Assembly (NCBI GenBank): GCA_033764335.1
Contig: JANRJC010000010.1
Coordinates: 61,571-125,570 of the forward strand
Length of the DNA stretch: 64,000 nucleotides
From: JAGQVA01 sp033764335
GTDB taxonomy: Bacteria > Bacteroidota > Bacteroidia > J057
Direction of reading: 5' to 3'
A model generated the notes under the pieces. The model saw nothing but the letters and a program-made list of their open reading frames with translations. It was not told the DNA's origin and did no database searches. Positions 25,943 through 34,104 of this stretch are shown in pieces; within the stretch, counting starts at the first letter, position 1, and each line of letters opens with the position of its first letter. The position numbers were made by a program, and so were the translations under genes.

Positions 25943-27034
25943 ATGTCTGCATTATCTGTGATCAACGATTCTTCCCTGTCTTTTCTTGAAGCGTATATCA
26001 ACAACCCCTCGCCGACGGGATTTGAATCCGGTGGGCAAAAACTCTGGCTTGACTATATCCGACCTTATGTGGACGAATACGAAATTGACGCTTACGGCAC
26101 GGTCTATGGCATTATCAATCCGGGACAGGATTACCGGGTAGTTATTGAGGCTCATGCCGACGAAATCTCTTGGTTTGTCAATTATATCACAGATGACGGG
26201 TATATCTATCTGGTGCGCAACGGTGGTTCTGACCATCAGATTGCACCTTCCAAAAGGGTAAATGTCCACACCGACAAAGGCATCGTCAAAGCGGTATTTG
26301 GCTGGCCGGCCATCCATACCCGGCACGATTCCACCAAAGATAATGGGCCAACGGTCAAAAATATTTTCCTCGACTGTGGCTGCCGCAACAAAAAAGAAAT
26401 CGAAGAACTCGGCATCCATGTGGGATGTGTTGTCACTTATGAAGACGAGTTTACCGTTCTCAACGACCGTTATTATGTCGGAAGGGCATTGGACAACCGA
26501 GTGGGTGGTTTTATGATTGCTCAGGTAGCCCGGCTTTTAAAGGAAAATAACATCACCCTCCCCTACTCGCTTTACGTCGTAAATGCCGTACAGGAAGAAG
26601 TAGGGCTGCGCGGTGCTCAAATGGTCGCCGAACGTATCAGCCCCGACGTCGCCATCGTTACGGATGTAACTCACGATACCTTCAGCCCCATGATTGATAA
26701 AATATCCTACGGCGAAGTCCGCTCCGGAGAAGGGCCTTCGCTGACGGTAGGTCCTGCCGTACACAACAAATTGTTGCGCCTCATTCAGGATACGGCCCGC
26801 GACTTTGAGATACCTTTCCAGCGGGAAGCCGCTTCGCGTTCTACCGGAACAGATACCGATGCTTTTGCTTATTCGAATAAAGGGGTACCCTCTGCGCTTA
26901 TTTCCCTTCCCTTAAAATACATGCATACCACGGTAGAAATGGCCCACAAAGCAGATGTTGAAAGTGTAGTAAAATTGATTTATGAATCTCTCCAACGAAT
27001 TCAAAACGGCCACGATTTCCGGTATTTTACCTGA
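25943..27034 (+). CDS. M42-family aminopeptidase
   Basis: A full-length cytoplasmic metallo-aminopeptidase of the M42 family, which assembles into tetrahedral dodecamers. Visible metal and catalytic residues are IEAHADE (His), ALDNRVGG (Asp), NAVQEEVGLRG (paired Glu), VTDVTHDT (Asp) and YMHTTVEM (His). It trims N-terminal residues from peptides. Its last 53 bp overlap the start of the next gene, which is in another frame. Confidence 0.92.
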   Translation: MSALSVINDSSLSFLEAYINNPSPTGFESGGQKLWLDYIRPYVDEYEIDAYGTVYGIINPGQDYRVVIEAHADEISWFVNYITDDGYIYLVRNGGSDHQIAPSKRVNVHTDKGIVKAVFGWPAIHTRHDSTKDNGPTVKNIFLDCGCRNKKEIEELGIHVGCVVTYEDEFTVLNDRYYVGRALDNRVGGFMIAQVARLLKENNITLPYSLYVVNAVQEEVGLRGAQMVAERISPDVAIVTDVTHDTFSPMIDKISYGEVRSGEGPSLTVGPAVHNKLLRLIQDTARDFEIPFQREAASRSTGTDTDAFAYSNKGVPSALISLPLKYMHTTVEMAHKADVESVVKLIYESLQRIQNGHDFRYFT

Positions 27035-28229
27035 TTCTCGCCTACTGATATTGGTATTAGCCCTTTTCTTTAGCGTTTTTCCGGGATGTAAAAAGCCGGC
27101 AAAACCACTCCGTGCTTCCGAGGTATTTTTGCGTACCGTAGGTGCCGCAGATTCTGACGGCCTGGATTCGCTGCGAAATCAGGTAGCGGAGATTGTTTTG
27201 TTGCCGGAAGATTTGCCGGATTTGTATCCGGTGCTCCGGCAATCCAAACCCGACGACAACCTCGGTGAAAAAAGCATCCGCTATCAGCTCTTTCAACGGC
27301 TGGCCGGCATTCAAAATGCGGAAACGACCCGCTTTATCGAAGAAATTTTTTCTTCCCTCGAAGGCAAAACACCGCTCCAGGCTGCCGCTCTTTCTGTACT
27401 CGCTCAGGGAAAGTCGGACGAATCCCTGCACATCCTTATGCGAATCCTGCGCCAGGAAACGCCCGAATTGGGATCTTATCAGGGCATGGTACTCGGCCAA
27501 TTGTTTGAAACTCCCGAAAAAATACCGCTTATCGCAGAGGAGCTTTTCCAACTGGCCATTGAATCGCCTTACGAATTACAGGCCCTGGAGTTAATTTCGG
27601 CGGGTTTGGTTTCGGGGCAAATTAAGCCTGCCGACCTGACCCTCAGTCTGCCGCCGCTGTTGAATAAATTTTCCGCTGCGGAACCGTCGCAAAAGATTGC
27701 CCTCCTTCAGTGTTTTGCCTTTTTTCCTTCAGACACGACGGTGATCCGCTTGTTGGAAACTACGCTGGATGACCCGGAGCCGGAGGTGCGTCTGGCCGCA
27801 GCTATGGCGGGATTAAAAGGAGGTTTCCCGGTACCGGAAACGGTTTGGGAGGCACTGGCCGCAGATTTTCGCACGCGAAACCAATTATTTATTGACCTTT
27901 CGCAATCGGGACATATTGTTTTGTTTCCTCCCCAATATTTCAATCAGCAGGCTTTTGCCGAAGGCGACCTGGCGGCATGGCTGATTGCCCGGGGAAATCA
28001 ACCGGAAACGTTTCGCCTTCTGGGCAAAAGCCGAATTGAAACCGGGGCGGAAAGCGGAAATGTGTTTGTATTCGAATTTAAGGAAAAAGGACAATGGCTG
28101 GCGGGCATAAGCGGCCCTCAACCGCTGGATTCCACCGATGTACTCGAAACCGGTTATCTGACAACCAGCAAATTTGAAAAGGCGGGGAAAAGAAAGATCG
28201 AAGAAATTGCTGAAGATTTGATCGAATAA
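26982..28229 (+). CDS. HEAT-repeat-like lipoprotein
   Basis: A signal sequence (RLLILVLALFFSVFPGC) with a lipobox ending in Cys36 is followed by helical repeats of the HEAT type (LLETTLDDPEPEVRLAAAMAGLKG is a good example). A C-terminal ~100-residue domain has no recognised family. The only workable start, ATG 26982, lies within the end of the M42 peptidase gene (53-bp overlap), so translation may be coupled. Periplasmic scaffold or binding roles are typical for such repeats; nothing more specific is supported. Confidence 0.7.
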   Translation: MNLSNEFKTATISGILPDSRLLILVLALFFSVFPGCKKPAKPLRASEVFLRTVGAADSDGLDSLRNQVAEIVLLPEDLPDLYPVLRQSKPDDNLGEKSIRYQLFQRLAGIQNAETTRFIEEIFSSLEGKTPLQAAALSVLAQGKSDESLHILMRILRQETPELGSYQGMVLGQLFETPEKIPLIAEELFQLAIESPYELQALELISAGLVSGQIKPADLTLSLPPLLNKFSAAEPSQKIALLQCFAFFPSDTTVIRLLETTLDDPEPEVRLAAAMAGLKGGFPVPETVWEALAADFRTRNQLFIDLSQSGHIVLFPPQYFNQQAFAEGDLAAWLIARGNQPETFRLLGKSRIETGAESGNVFVFEFKEKGQWLAGISGPQPLDSTDVLETGYLTTSKFEKAGKRKIEEIAEDLIE

Positions 28230-28253
28230 AAAAGGGCCGCCCGAAGGCAGCCC
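28228..28253 (-). terminator. Terminator of the xerC-hpf operon
   Basis: On the minus strand GGGCTGCC-TTCG-GGCGGCCC forms a UUCG-capped hairpin with one mismatch, followed by six T residues. It overlaps the stop region of the convergent lipoprotein gene and may act in both directions. Confidence 0.85.
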
Positions 28254-28278
28254 ACAAAAATGTTTTCATGAATATAGG

Positions 28279-28596
28279 TTATGAGCCGGACGCCCGGACT
28301 CTTCCTTTCGTTTTTCCTTTATACCGGCGCAACTGCTCTTTAATTTTATCGGTGGTAAGGTCGGTTGCTTCTTCAAATGTTTGGCCACTTTCACTGGCCA
28401 CGAGCGTGTCTCCCGGCACATTCACTTTTAACTCTACAAATTTGTTTCCTCCCTTATTTTCATTGTGGACCTTTAGGGTTACTTCACCATCAATGATACG
28501 GTCGAAAAACTGGTCGAGTTTGTCACACTTTTTCTGGATGTAGTCCTTCAACCGGTCGGCGGCGTCAAAGTGAATGGATTGAATGGTAATTTTCAT
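28279..28596 (-). CDS. hpf: Ribosome hibernation-promoting factor, short form
   Basis: The 105-residue protein matches the HPF/RaiA S30AE domain throughout: MKITIQSIHFDAADRLKDYIQKKCDKLDQFF and the later ASESGQTFEEATDLTTDKIKEQL. It binds the 30S decoding site in stationary phase. The short form lacks the C-terminal dimerisation domain. Its ATG overlaps the stop of xerC (ATGA), a gene order kept across Bacteroidota together with rpsU upstream. Confidence 0.92.
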   Translation of the reverse strand: MKITIQSIHFDAADRLKDYIQKKCDKLDQFFDRIIDGEVTLKVHNENKGGNKFVELKVNVPGDTLVASESGQTFEEATDLTTDKIKEQLRRYKGKTKGRVRASGS

Positions 28597-29513
28597 AATG
28601 AATCTGATTTATGGTTGATTGCCCTGGGATGGGCTTGCGTATGGACAGCTTTAAGTTTGCTGATCGAATTGTGGGTATAAACCTGGGTGGAAGCTAAACT
28701 CGAATGCCCCAAAAGTTCTTTGATGGCATTCAGATCGGCTCCATTGTCCAGCAAATGAGTCGCAAAGGTATGGCGCAAAATATGCGGGCTTTTCCGGGCC
28801 AGGGAAGTTATCTGTGAAAGGTATTTGTTTACAATCCGGTGAATCAGTTTGGGATAAAGGTTTTCCCCGGTTTTTCGCATAAACAAATGTTCTTCCGCCG
28901 AAAAACCGGCCTCCTCCACGGCTTTAAGGTAATGGTTTAATGCCGTTTCTACATGTTTGCCAAAGGGAATTATGCGCTCTTTATTTCCTTTCCCGGTCAC
29001 CCGGATGCTGCGGTCATATTCATTTATGTCGCCAGCCCGGAGACTCATCAGTTCGGCCCGACGGAGGCCACAGCCGTAAAACAATTCCAACATGGTCCGG
29101 TCGCGGATCCCCTCAAAATCGTCGGCAAATTCTACCTGGTCAAACAGGTTTTCGGCTTCCGATTTTTTGAGGAAGGAGGGGAGTTTTTTTTCGAATCCGG
29201 GTGTTTTTACACGGGCCGCCGGGTTGGTTTCTACGATTCCGGACTTCTGGAGGAAGTCAAAAAAAGTTTTTAACGACGAAATCTTTCTTCCAACGGTGCG
29301 AGTAGAATGGCCTTGTCCGATGAGATAAGCCATCCAGGCCCGGATATTTTTATGAGTGATTTGTGCCGCAGCGTCTGCTTCGAACAATTCCTGCCTCAAT
29401 TCCCGCGTAAGCCAGTCCGAAAACTGCTCCAAATCGGTCAGATACGCACTTTCGGTCAAAGGTGAATATTGTTTCTCGATTTTTAGATATCGCTGGAATT
29501 GCTCTTTCAACAT
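28593..29513 (-). CDS. xerC: Tyrosine recombinase XerC/XerD
   Basis: An N-terminal SAM-like core-binding domain (FQRYLKIEKQYSPLTESAYLTDLEQFSDWL) is followed by a catalytic domain. It carries Arg in GCGLRRAELMSL, the HxxR pair in HILRHTFATHLL, His in LLGHSSLAST and nucleophile Tyr in TQVYTH. The enzyme resolves chromosome dimers at dif. Its position between rpsU and hpf is the standard Bacteroidota housekeeping context, not an integrated element. Confidence 0.92.
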   Translation of the reverse strand: MLKEQFQRYLKIEKQYSPLTESAYLTDLEQFSDWLTRELRQELFEADAAAQITHKNIRAWMAYLIGQGHSTRTVGRKISSLKTFFDFLQKSGIVETNPAARVKTPGFEKKLPSFLKKSEAENLFDQVEFADDFEGIRDRTMLELFYGCGLRRAELMSLRAGDINEYDRSIRVTGKGNKERIIPFGKHVETALNHYLKAVEEAGFSAEEHLFMRKTGENLYPKLIHRIVNKYLSQITSLARKSPHILRHTFATHLLDNGADLNAIKELLGHSSLASTQVYTHNSISKLKAVHTQAHPRAINHKSDSL

Positions 29514-29685
29514 GAGGAAGTTTTGTGTTTACTTTTATTTCTACGTTCAAATCACTTCAAAGAGACGATGAATCAGAGAGAATTATCATACTTTCCCGAA
29601 TGACATTCATCATTACCCCTTGCCGAGATCAACTAAAAATTTAATCTAAGCAATTATTGGCGTAGAATCAAGTCAAAAACACAAA

Positions 29686-29712
29686 CCGCCCAACCTCAAA
29701 GAGATTGGGCGG
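29686..29712 (-). terminator. Terminator after rpsU
   Basis: An 8-bp GC-rich stem extended by three pairs past one mismatch, with an AAA loop, lies 45 bp after the rpsU stop. On the minus strand it is followed by TTTGTGTTTTTG. Confidence 0.75.
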
Positions 29713-29757
29713 CGCTCAATTTGTTTTACTTCCTGCCGGACAGGATGGAATCATTGA

Positions 29758-29952
29758 TTAGAAATTATCAATCGCGTAATGACGCTGACGATTAATGGCT
29801 TTTTTCTCCACTTCTTTCTTCTCCTCTGAGGGTTTTCTGTAGAACATACGTCCACGGACCTCTTTCAAAATGCCCGTCTTCTCAAATTTCTTTTTATAAC
29901 GGCGGAGTGCGCGATCAACTGACTCTCCTTCTTTCACTTTGATGATAATCAC
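29758..29952 (-). CDS. rpsU: Ribosomal protein bS21
   Basis: The 64-residue protein is a typical bS21 (IIIKVKEGESVDRALRRYKKKFEKTG, then RPSEEKK-like basic tail). The correct start is the GTG at 29950-29952, set by a perfect AGGAGG eight bases upstream; a longer frame to 30033 has no family similarity. In Bacteroidota bS21 helps hide the anti-Shine-Dalgarno end of 16S rRNA, and rpsU with a strong SD site is known in Flavobacterium to be translated better by ribosomes lacking bS21. The SD here therefore implies self-regulation. Confidence 0.93.
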   Translation of the reverse strand: MIIIKVKEGESVDRALRRYKKKFEKTGILKEVRGRMFYRKPSEEKKEVEKKAINRQRHYAIDNF

Positions 29953-29960
29953 GTTATTTA

Positions 29961-29966
29961 CCTCCT
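29961..29966 (-). promoter_or_regulatory. Strong Shine-Dalgarno site of rpsU
   Basis: AGGAGG (within AGAGAGGAGGT) lies eight bases before a GTG start. Most genes in this window show no such site, as expected for the phylum. This exception fits the model in which bS21-deficient ribosomes expose the anti-SD and raise bS21 synthesis. Confidence 0.85.
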
Positions 29967-30012
29967 CTCTTGATGGAATAGATAGCGCGGTAAATTTATA
30001 TATTCTCCGCTT

Positions 30013-30034
30013 ATTGCGCAATACTTTGCGCAAA
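30013..30034. promoter_or_regulatory. Tandem palindromes upstream of rpsU
   Basis: Two perfect 10-bp palindromes, ATTGCGCAAT (30013-30022) and TTTGCGCAAA (30025-30034), share the core TTGCGCAA with centres 12 bp apart. They lie between the proC stop and rpsU, about 60-80 bp before the rpsU start. They may be an operator or an RNA structure. Confidence 0.4.
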
Positions 30035-30048
30035 ATATCTGTTCATTT

Positions 30049-30852
30049 TCAGGGATTGCTCAACGCCTCTGCCCTTTTCCGGGCTTCTTCCAGCCCGTGG
30101 GTTATCCGAGCATTTAACTCTACTTCACTAAAATACCGCATGGCGGCTTCGGTTGTCCCGCCCTTGGATGATACTTTTTCGATCCACTCCTGGCAGTTCA
30201 GGCTGTTGCGGTTGAGCAGATTGATCGCGCCGAGAAACGTCTGTGTCACCAACAACTGTGCCTCCGAGTCGGAAAAACCCATTTGCCTTGCCCCGTCCAT
30301 CATTGCATTCATAAAATAATAGACAAATGCGGGACCACTCCCGGAAACGGCCGTAGCTGCATCCAACATCGGCTCATGAGGGGTATAAAGGGTTTTCCCG
30401 GTGGTATTGAGCAGGTTTTGAATGGCAAAAATCTCGACTTTACTCACTTTTTTCGAAGTGGTAAATACCGTCATGCCCTGCCCTACCTGTGCGGGAAGGT
30501 TGGGCATCGCCCGCACAATCTTTTCCACTTTCATCCGGTCAAATATGCTTTTGACCGTAATGCCCGCCATAATGGACAAAATCAGCTGATCTTTGCGAAG
30601 AAACGGCGTCAGCGTACGGGCCAGTTCGGCAAAGTCCTGAGGTTTTACACTCAGAATAATCAAATCCATTTCCCGGACAAATTCCCCCGGAACGGTCTGC
30701 AAAGGATTGGAAGACAAAAGGCGCAGTTCAGCGGCTTTTCCGGTTCCTTTTTCCAGAAAAAACATATCCTCCGGTCGTACCACACTCCCCGTGATAAAAC
30801 TTTGGGCATAGGTAGTGCCCATGTTGCCGGCACCGATAATTAATACTTTCAT
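30049..30852 (-). CDS. proC: Pyrroline-5-carboxylate reductase
   Basis: An N-terminal Rossmann motif (VLIIGAGNMGTTYA) and the family hallmark near the C-terminus (DAATAVSGSGPAFVYYFMNAMMDGA, then LLVTQTFLGA and SSKGGTTEAAM) identify ProC. It catalyses the last step of proline synthesis with NAD(P)H. Length (267 aa) is normal. It directly abuts aroA: stop and start codons are adjacent, so cotranscription is likely. Confidence 0.93.
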   Translation of the reverse strand: MKVLIIGAGNMGTTYAQSFITGSVVRPEDMFFLEKGTGKAAELRLLSSNPLQTVPGEFVREMDLIILSVKPQDFAELARTLTPFLRKDQLILSIMAGITVKSIFDRMKVEKIVRAMPNLPAQVGQGMTVFTTSKKVSKVEIFAIQNLLNTTGKTLYTPHEPMLDAATAVSGSGPAFVYYFMNAMMDGARQMGFSDSEAQLLVTQTFLGAINLLNRNSLNCQEWIEKVSSKGGTTEAAMRYFSEVELNARITHGLEEARKRAEALSNP

Positions 30853-32082
30853 CTACCACTCGTTGATTTTAACACCGGCGACTTCCAGATGTTCCCAAAA
30901 TTCGGGGTACGATTTTTTCACCACCTCTTGGTCTTTGATCAGCAACTCATGCTGAATGAGTGCCAGCGGTGCGAATGCCATCGCCATGCGGTGGTCTTCG
31001 TAGGTTTCGATGCTTTTGGAAGAAGGGGTGGTTTTTCCCGTGATCGTACAGGCATTGTCCTCGTGGACAAGGACGGTGACGCCAAACTTGGCGAGTTCGT
31101 CGCGGATAGCGTTGATCCGGTCGGTCTCTTTGATGCGCAGGGTATGAAGCCCGGTCATTTTCACCGGAATACCCGTTGCCGCGCTTACCACCGCAATAGT
31201 CTGAGCGAGGTCGGGAGTTTCGGTAAAATCTATTTCGAGCAAACCCTCCACCGTCCGGGGTTCGGTTTTGACCAACTGTATTCCCTCGGGATGAAAAACC
31301 GCTTTTACCCCAAAATATTCCATATAATCCACAATGGCCTTGTCGCCCTGAAACGAGTTTTCGCGAAGGCCTTCGAGGAAAATGTTCGCCTCATCGGCCA
31401 AAGCCACCATGCTAAACCAGTAGCTGGCCGCAGACCAATCCGACTCGACGGTATAACTGGCGGGGGTATAATCTTTTTCGGGGATGACAATCGTATTTTC
31501 TTCCCAATGCGTTTCGACGCCAAAGGTACGCATCAGATCGCGGGTCATTTCGATATACGGAAGCGAAGTGATGTCGCCTTCCAGATGCAGGCGCAGGCCT
31601 CCGGGCAAGGTCGGGGCGATCAGCAAAATCGCCGTGATAAACTGGCTGCTGACATTGCCGCGCATGGACAATTTGCCCCCGTGGAGCGGTTCACCGCGGC
31701 TCACAATATGCAGGGGCGGAAAACCCTCCTGTTTCCAGTAGTCAATGTTCGCTCCGAGGTTTCGGAGTGCCTCCACGAGAATGCCAATAGGGCGTTTGCA
31801 CATACGGGGCGTTCCGGTCAGAATCTGGTCCCGCCCTACCGCAGCAAAATAAGCCGTGAGAAACCGCATGGTCGTACCCGCGTCAATCACGTCGAGAACA
31901 TGGCCTTCGGAATCCAGCAATTTGATCATCGTCTGCGTATCACGGGCAGAAGAGATATTGCGAATATCACAACGGCCCTGACAGAGTGCGTTGATAATCA
32001 ACACCCGGTTGCTTTCACTTTTGGAAGCAGGCAGAAAAATCCGCGCATTCAGAGGTTTTCGCTCAGCGAAAAGAGAAATCAT
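30853..32082 (-). CDS. aroA: 3-phosphoshikimate 1-carboxyvinyltransferase (EPSP synthase)
   Basis: The protein shows the two-domain EPSP synthase pattern: ASKSESNRVLIINAL at the N-terminus, DAGTTMRFLTAYFA, GTPRMCKRPIG, NVSSQFITAILL, the RIKETDRINAIRDELAKFG loop and YEDHRMAMAFAPLAL. It makes EPSP from shikimate-3-phosphate and PEP in aromatic amino-acid synthesis. The N-terminal motif varies from the usual KS-x3-R pattern, as in other Bacteroidota. It overlaps the preceding FkbM gene by 4 bp. Confidence 0.92.
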   Translation of the reverse strand: MISLFAERKPLNARIFLPASKSESNRVLIINALCQGRCDIRNISSARDTQTMIKLLDSEGHVLDVIDAGTTMRFLTAYFAAVGRDQILTGTPRMCKRPIGILVEALRNLGANIDYWKQEGFPPLHIVSRGEPLHGGKLSMRGNVSSQFITAILLIAPTLPGGLRLHLEGDITSLPYIEMTRDLMRTFGVETHWEENTIVIPEKDYTPASYTVESDWSAASYWFSMVALADEANIFLEGLRENSFQGDKAIVDYMEYFGVKAVFHPEGIQLVKTEPRTVEGLLEIDFTETPDLAQTIAVVSAATGIPVKMTGLHTLRIKETDRINAIRDELAKFGVTVLVHEDNACTITGKTTPSSKSIETYEDHRMAMAFAPLALIQHELLIKDQEVVKKSYPEFWEHLEVAGVKINEW

Positions 32083-32831
32083 AGAACATTACTTTCGGGG
32101 AAAAAAAAGAAATTATGATGGGGGTGAATGCCAGGCTGAAACGCCACCAGTGTGTCCGCTACAAGCACCCGGGGAAGGTAACCGGCTTCCTGGAGAATCT
32201 GCATACAGTTTTTGCGGTTTTCATTGTCCCAAAGTTCACAATAAATGACGGGACGATGTTTGCGCAAAAGTTGTCTGGCTCCCTGAAGCACAAATTGCTC
32301 ATAGTTTTCGACATCCATTTTAATGGCCGTAACTCGCTCTTCCGGGTCGAAAGCCCATTCATCCAAAGCCACCTGCGGCACTCGATAAGAGATATGTCCT
32401 ACCGGATAACCCGCAATGGTCTCATGTCGAATGTACGAAAGTCCCTGCATTTTCACCCCTTTTATCACAGGCATTTTGATCTCTACTTCTCCTTTCTCCG
32501 GCCCGAGGGCAACCGGATGAAGAGAAACATTTTTTAAATGAAGATAATTCACCACTCTCCGCATGGCTTGGAAGTTGTCCGGCACGGGTTCAAAAGCATA
32601 TACCCGTCCTGTTCTACACTTCTGCGCCATGAGGGCGGTCATTATACCAATATTGGCACCGATATCCAGCACCACATCGTCGGGTTTGAGCATGCCGAGA
32701 AAAAAATTAAAATCCCCCTCTTTATTTTTCCCGTCCCAACGTAAAGTCCTGATTTTAAACAAAGAAAAAACAAAGAGGTAACGCTCAAACCCCAATACCC
32801 GCTGCAAAATGGCCTGAATGGCTTTCTTCAT
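32079..32831 (-). CDS. FkbM-family methyltransferase
   Basis: A SAM-dependent methyltransferase of the FkbM family: motif I VVLDIGANIGIMTAL, then VYAFEPVPDNFQAMRR and the later KMDVENYEQFVLQGARQLL and VIYCELWD. Such enzymes methylate hydroxyl groups on sugars or lipids. The start is the ATG at 32829-32831 (MKKAIQAIL); a TTG three codons upstream is less likely. It is first in the aroA-proC operon, but no pathway link is evident. Confidence 0.85.
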   Translation of the reverse strand: MKKAIQAILQRVLGFERYLFVFSLFKIRTLRWDGKNKEGDFNFFLGMLKPDDVVLDIGANIGIMTALMAQKCRTGRVYAFEPVPDNFQAMRRVVNYLHLKNVSLHPVALGPEKGEVEIKMPVIKGVKMQGLSYIRHETIAGYPVGHISYRVPQVALDEWAFDPEERVTAIKMDVENYEQFVLQGARQLLRKHRPVIYCELWDNENRKNCMQILQEAGYLPRVLVADTLVAFQPGIHPHHNFFFFPESNVL

Positions 32832-32976
32832 AGGCCTCAAAGGTAGTATTTTTTCCGGATCGCGGAAGATTTTGCGTTAAATATTACCTCCTTAATCTTT
32901 TCCCTTCGTTGTGATAAATACGGCGATTCTCTACATTTACCAATCAAACCCGATGGACGAAAGAATGAATGTTCCC

Positions 32977-33690
32977 ATGAAAATTTTTTGTGTTGTTTTT
33001 GGCTGCCTATTCCTTTCCACGTTGACTTTCGGGCAAACCGAAAAGGAACTTTTCAAGCGGGGTCTCACCAAGATGGAGGCTCAGGATTTTGAAAGCGCGG
33101 AACTGGATTTTACCCTGGTGTTGAAACTCAATCCGCGCAACGATGCGGCGTATTACAATCGCGGATACACCCGAATGTTGCTCGGCGACAATCCCGGTGC
33201 GATTCAGGACTTTAGCCTGGCGCTGGACATCAATCCCGCCAATCCGGAGGCCTACTACAACCGCGGCAGGGCGCGCAACAACCTCGAAGATTACCTCGGG
33301 GCCATGCTCGACTTCAACATCGGGCTGAAAGCCAAACCCAAAGAAATACGCTTTTATCGCGCCCGCGCCAAAGCCAAAAGCGGGCTGGGCGACTACCGAG
33401 GAGCCATCAAGGACCTCGATATAGCCATCCGGCTAAGCAAAGGCAAAAATATGGACCTTGTATTTGACCGGGCCGAAGCCTATATCAACCTCAAGGACTT
33501 CGTTGCCGCCGTGCAGGACCTCGACCGCGTGGTCAAAGTGCGCCCCAACGACCCAAGCGCCTACAACGCCCGCGCTTCAATCAAACTCCAGGGTGGCGAC
33601 CTCAACGGCGCCTGCCTCGACTGGAGCCGCGCCGGCGAACTCGGCGACGTTAATGCCTACAGCATGATCCGCAAACATTGTAATAATTAG
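32977..33690 (+). CDS. Exported TPR-repeat protein
   Basis: The ATG at 32977 gives a clean signal peptide (MKIFCVVFGCLFLSTLTFG); starts at 32911, 32953 or 32965 would add residues before it. The mature part is five or six TPRs with the repeated pattern DAAYYNRGYTRMLLGDNPGAIQDFSLALDINP. It ends with a SEL1-like segment (GGDLNGACLDWSRAGELGDVNAYSMIRKHC). It is a periplasmic scaffold protein with unknown partners. The first palindromic repeat copy begins just after its stop. Confidence 0.8.
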   Translation: MKIFCVVFGCLFLSTLTFGQTEKELFKRGLTKMEAQDFESAELDFTLVLKLNPRNDAAYYNRGYTRMLLGDNPGAIQDFSLALDINPANPEAYYNRGRARNNLEDYLGAMLDFNIGLKAKPKEIRFYRARAKAKSGLGDYRGAIKDLDIAIRLSKGKNMDLVFDRAEAYINLKDFVAAVQDLDRVVKVRPNDPSAYNARASIKLQGGDLNGACLDWSRAGELGDVNAYSMIRKHCNN

Positions 33691-33700
33691 TCGTTGGAAA

Positions 33701-33980
33701 CGAGGGAATGCGTGGAACGAGGGAATGAATTCCCATCGCTATGGATACGTAGGCCACGCGCCTACGGCGCAACGCAAAAATAAAAAAAAAGAAGGCCTTA
33801 TGCAGCTACAAACATTCGACTCCTCCGGAGTCAGAGGCTTCGCCTCAACATAAGGGTACTTCGCAACCCGGCTATGCCAAAACCAGAAGCTCGGCGTAGC
33901 CGGACTCCGGAGGAGTCGAATGTTTGTAGCCAACCAGCGCCCCTCTTAAATTTTCCCCACTTGCGATGCGCCGAAGGCGC
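33701..33980. repeat. Nested palindromic repeat, copy 1
   Basis: A ~280-bp element. The left flank (33701-33780) and right flank (33948-33980) are nearly the same as those of copy 2. The outer arms 33758-33775 and 33963-33980 are imperfect inverted repeats (16/18). Inside lies a perfect 28-bp inverted repeat (33805-33832 with 33903-33930). Its loop holds two smaller hairpins, GAGGC-TTC-GCCTC and a GGCTATGCC/GGCGTAGCC pair. No protein is encoded. The remaining ~120 bp to 34104 is AT-rich with a small GGGGC/GCCCC hairpin and holds nothing else I can identify. Confidence 0.85.
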
Positions 33981-34104
33981 CCCACCTTACTAAAAAAATT
34001 ATCCCCTCTTTACTAAAAATTTTATAAAAAATTGGGGCTACCGCCCCAAACCCCGATCTTTTTTCCTTTCCCTCCTTTAGCTCATACCAAAGCCGGACAG
34101 GCAG

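Noticed and set aside
28593..29513. Integrase of a mobile element
   Set aside because: The tyrosine recombinase lies in the conserved rpsU-xerC-hpf setting and has the XerC layout; no attachment sites or cargo are seen.
30889..32118. Long open frame (409 codons) on the plus strand opposite aroA
   Set aside because: It mirrors a well-identified gene, has low-complexity His/Arg/Phe-rich composition and matches no domain; it is an antisense artefact of codon bias.
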